Source of the DNA: Tubulanus polymorphus
Taxonomy: Eukaryota > Nemertea > Palaeonemertea > Tubulaniformes > Tubulanidae
NCBI RefSeq assembly: GCF_964204645.1
Contig: NC_134030.1
Location: forward strand, 6,198,278-6,262,277
DNA length: 64,000 nucleotides
Direction of reading: 5' to 3'
A program made the position numbers and the translations under genes. The notes under the pieces are model-generated. The model was not told the DNA's origin. It searched no databases and saw nothing but the letters and a program-made list of their open reading frames with translations. Positions 61,034 to 64,000 of this stretch are shown here, one piece after another; position 1 is the stretch's first letter; the number at the start of each line of letters is the position of its first letter.

Positions 61034-61260
61034 ACAGAGAATCCCACAATGATAACAAGAAAATTATATTGAGTCCGAAAATGTTCCCTTTGAGCTAGTA
61101 TTTTATTCAACTTTTTGAATATATGATCGTAGTCTTCTTCAGGAGTACTGCTGAATAATCATACTAGAATAAGATCGAAATGTCGAAGAAAATCTTAGCT
61201 CAAGGAAAACTTTTTCAGGCTTGGTATTATTTTTTCGTTATTGTTGTGGGGTTCTCTATC
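61034..61260. mobile_element. Foldback MITE between convergent genes
   Basis: Left (about 61034-61110) and right (about 61175-61260) arms are imperfect reverse complements. AGAGAATCCCACAAT pairs with the complement of TTGTTGTGGGGTTCTCT, and TTTGAGCTAGTATTTT with the complement of AAAATCTTAGCTCAAGG. It lies between the ZNHIT2 and EF-hand poly(A) signals. A related half-copy is at 3070-3175. Confidence 0.6.
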
Positions 61261-61416
61261 TAAAAAACACAAGTGTTTTATCGCTGTCACTGCGCTTGAC
61301 GGCCAATAATATGTGTGTTGGAGAGGAGGAATCGTCTGGATGAAGGAAATGAGGCACCTAGGTCACTTTATATAAAGAAAAATACAAACTATTCTTTCAT
61401 TCGGTAAGATAAAGCT

Positions 61417-61422
61417 TTTATT
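61417..61422 (-). promoter_or_regulatory. Poly(A) signal of the EF-hand gene
   Basis: AATAAA on the minus strand, about 420 bp after the TAG at 61840-61842. Confidence 0.5.
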
Positions 61423-61839
61423 GAGTGTAAAGTGTATACATTAGGAAGCATCCGCAAGTGTAATAGACATGGACGTATGAACAGTCCTTTCAACCTAAGG
61501 GAATGTTGCTCGATTCCCCTCATAAGAGATGCAGCGAAATCCCGTAGCTGTATAGACCCTAACATATATGAAAGTCTTTCATAATAAAAATGGTAAAAAC
61601 TGTTTAATGATTAGCTGAGATTCTTAAATTTAGTAAACATCAAAGCTGCTGCTATCGAGATATTTCCTTAACACTATTTTGTGTTTTTTTTTTGCATAAA
61701 AGCAACCCAGAACACGCAGATATACGTCTCTACGAAATTTAGGTTGCTAATGAATGACCCCTAGAATATATACGGCGCGTAGGAGCTTATACCAAGAATG
61801 GTGATAGTGTGAAGCTAAAGCATCATCATCCAGATCCAT

Positions 61840-62275
61840 CTATTTTTCTTCTTCCTGCATATGACCCCCGGACAGAATGAAATTTTCAATGAATTCGTGA
61901 TAATCAAGTTCCCCATCCTTGTTCGTGTCTTGCGTTTCGATGAATCTGCTAATCTGTTTCATCGTATATTTACTGCATTTAGTTTCTTCCAGGAGTTTCT
62001 GTAGTTCTTTCGCGTTCAGTTTTCCGCTATGATCCTTATCAGCGGCATTGAACACGTGCAACCAGGCCTCCTTCACGTCGTACCTGCAGTGACAAGAATA
62101 AAAACATTCCTAATGTATTTATCCCGATATAGCCTCGGGTCCCTTAATGAAATAAAGGAATGCCTTAATGATACATCGCAACGCTTCCGTGAATTTACCC
62201 TATCAGTCCTTTGAAGAATTCCTGCTTAGTTAACGTCGAAGCGTCTTCATCAGAGTTACAATAAGCGATCACATT
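61840..62275 (-). CDS. EF-hand calcium-binding protein, last two exons
   Basis: Minus-strand exons 62275-62199 and 62083-61840 (TAG) join in phase and encode about 106 C-terminal residues. Two canonical EF-hand loops are seen: DKDHSGKLNAKE and DTNKDGELDYHE, each with D1, acidic/polar 3 and 5, G6, L8 and E12. A preceding helix-loop-helix (SDEDASTLTKQEFFKGL) has Ser at position 1 and Ala at 5, so it probably binds poorly or not at all. The C-terminus is acidic/basic (MQEEEK). It resembles calmodulin-like or calcineurin-B-like small sensors, but no specific family is recognised. Upstream exons should lie at higher coordinates and were not identified before 64000. It is convergent with ZNHIT2. 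Confidence 0.75.
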
Positions 62276-64000
62276 CTACAAATACAGTAAGTGCGATATT
62301 CACCGTAAATTCTGCATTTTATCCTTGTATGCAACCTTAATAAATCACCAGAGTGTGGATTAAAAAGCGAGGATTTTCTTGAAGAAAATGCCAGGAAGTG
62401 ACCGCGCGCGCCGCAACGTTTGGCGGGTCAACGCCCGCAAACGAGTCAATCTATTACGACCGTCTCGAAGGAAGGTGAGCTGATCCAGCCTACCGGTCAT
62501 GCCGCGCGTAAAAAGATTTCAGTCTCAAGAAGACAGGAAAAGGATTGTATTTTATTTAAAAGGACCTGGCGAATGAATTAGAATACTCTTAATAGGGCCT
62601 GGTCCAGATACCACATATATACGCGACAAGTTTCAGGAAGATTGACTAAAAAGAAGACTCTAGAAGCAATTGATACCCCATGTATATAATCCTGCACCAC
62701 CGCCCGACCACAAATCATTTTTTGTAGATGTATATCTAATATCATACGTAATACCGTATCAGAAAGATCAAATGAAAAGGTTATGTAATTAATAAATATT
62801 GTAATATCCCATGTACATAAAGCGAGCCATGGAGAATCAATAAAAAACGGCCTAATTTCTGTTGACCGTGTCCACGTGCCGAGTTTCGAAAAGATTGGAT
62901 CAGAATTCAAGAAGACTTATGCAAACTAAAGTTTGACGGACAAAATATCTAAACATTTTTGGCCTGCGCACAAGACCGCGTTTTCTCGTGTTAGCATGGA
63001 CATTTTTGTCCTGCGCGCAAACACAACGTTAAGTGCATGGACATTTTTTATCCTGTGGTATAGAGGTCATCGATGGATGATTCAAATAGGATGTGTGTAT
63101 TGCTAGTGGATTACTCATTCTCCAGAGGGGCGGATACAAATTCCGAGACAATTACGCATACGTAATATATCTTATTTTTCCATTTTTTTCACTGTGTTAT
63201 TCTGTGTAAGGTATCCTTTATTGGTTATTTCAATCACTTGACAAAGTGATCACATAGCGAATGCTCCATGTGATGCGTCCTGTGGTAAGGGACTCGCACT
63301 AAGTTCGCGCCGTCAAGTTTCGAGGATTTTCTACTCGGCATACAGGCTTGATCCGTGATCGTGTGGTTACAAGCGATTCCCTCGACTGTCAGGCGATCTA
63401 GGATGGTCCACACTGGTAGTTCCTCTGCGAGGCAAGCAAATTAAATCTACCCCGGTATTCCATACACGATGATCGAGTGGTATACGTATTGAATTTTGTC
63501 GGCAACATGGAAAAGCCCTGGAGATAAAAATCCGCTCCATATGCGACTCGAGAACGGATTTCCAACAGAATGCATTATCGAAGGTCTGCAATATGAGCTA
63601 GAAAAAAAAACCGTTAGCCAACATATGTATAATTGTTTCATAATTGAATTGTATTTAGGGCAACAACCAATTGATCTATCCAAACACGCATAATATTTGC
63701 GTTAATTTGTCCGTGTAATGTTTCATCCCGTGGAAAAACGATCCACATACCGCATACCACATACCATGTCATGTCTCGCTACGATACCGTCCTAAATTCA
63801 TCACAAATGCTTCGAGTTTACATCGTTTTTATAGCTGATCGTAGAATATCGGCCACCGCGTCGTGTTTATCATTTCGTCTGCTGTAGACGTTTCGGTATA
63901 ATTTGCTCTTAAACTAAAATTTTTTCAAAAGCGTCCAGACCTCGGTGTTAAAAATTCGTCGAGCTTTTAAAATGTTTTGAATTTGCGCTATTCTCCAGGG
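62276..64000. other. Upstream of the EF-hand exons; nothing firmly recognised
   Basis: Presumably intron(s) of the EF-hand gene. A CpG-rich patch lies at 62400-62480. At 62960-63055 an ACATTTTT-GTCCTGCGCGCAA-type phrase occurs twice (short direct repeat). A 65-codon plus-strand frame at 63496-63693 shows no domain. Confidence 0.4.

Noticed and set aside
62578-62910. 110-codon minus-strand frame upstream of the EF-hand exons
   Set aside because: It contains no EF-hand or other known motif and does not offer a phase-compatible donor that extends the EF-hand protein.
63496-63693. 65-codon plus-strand frame near the window end
   Set aside because: No domain, no clear splice context, and overlapping frames of similar length exist on the other strand.

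Overview
Eukaryotic nuclear DNA from an intron-rich invertebrate animal. The gene families (axonemal proteins, LMBR1, ZNHIT2, a TTC3/DZIP3-type E3 ligase), short GT-AG introns, non-LTR retroelement fragments and MITEs fit a bilaterian such as a mollusc or other marine lophotrochozoan. The sequence alone does not settle the phylum. Exon models were built by hand by joining conserved protein blocks at GT-AG sites with matching phase.

Left gene block (1-13.3 kb): the 3' part of a TTC3/DZIP3-type RING-H2 E3 ubiquitin ligase (+). Tail-to-tail with it is an 8-exon SAXO/FAM154-like microtubule stabiliser (-). That gene is head-to-head with ODAD4/TTC25 (+), the outer dynein arm docking subunit. The last two are axonemal proteins and share a start-to-start gap of about 430 bp with an RFX X-box-like site.

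Middle repeat block (13.3-49.3 kb): just after the ODAD4 stop are LTR-retrotransposon-like remnants, then TE debris. From 17.2 to 42.8 kb lies a satellite region. About 24 monomers of roughly 690 bp are each made of a C-rich, telomere-like half (CCCTAAACC every ~21 bp) and an A/G-rich half (GATGA/GAAGA motifs). The array is interrupted three times by a ~3 kb block carrying degenerate non-LTR retrotransposon coding sequence, and the array plus block is duplicated at ~9.35 kb. Region 42.8-44.2 kb holds five copies of a short repeat that can fold into a three-stem cloverleaf with compensated changes. Region 45.9-48.5 kb has a pair of direct repeats and a 23-bp perfect hairpin.

Right gene block (49.3-64 kb): a complete 15-exon LMBR1 (+), a complete 10-exon ZNHIT2 (+), and the last two exons of an EF-hand protein (-). 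Their introns hold MITEs (hAT-like, Harbinger-like) and a reverse-transcriptase C-terminal fragment. No prokaryotic features, CRISPR arrays, rRNA or intact tRNA genes were seen.
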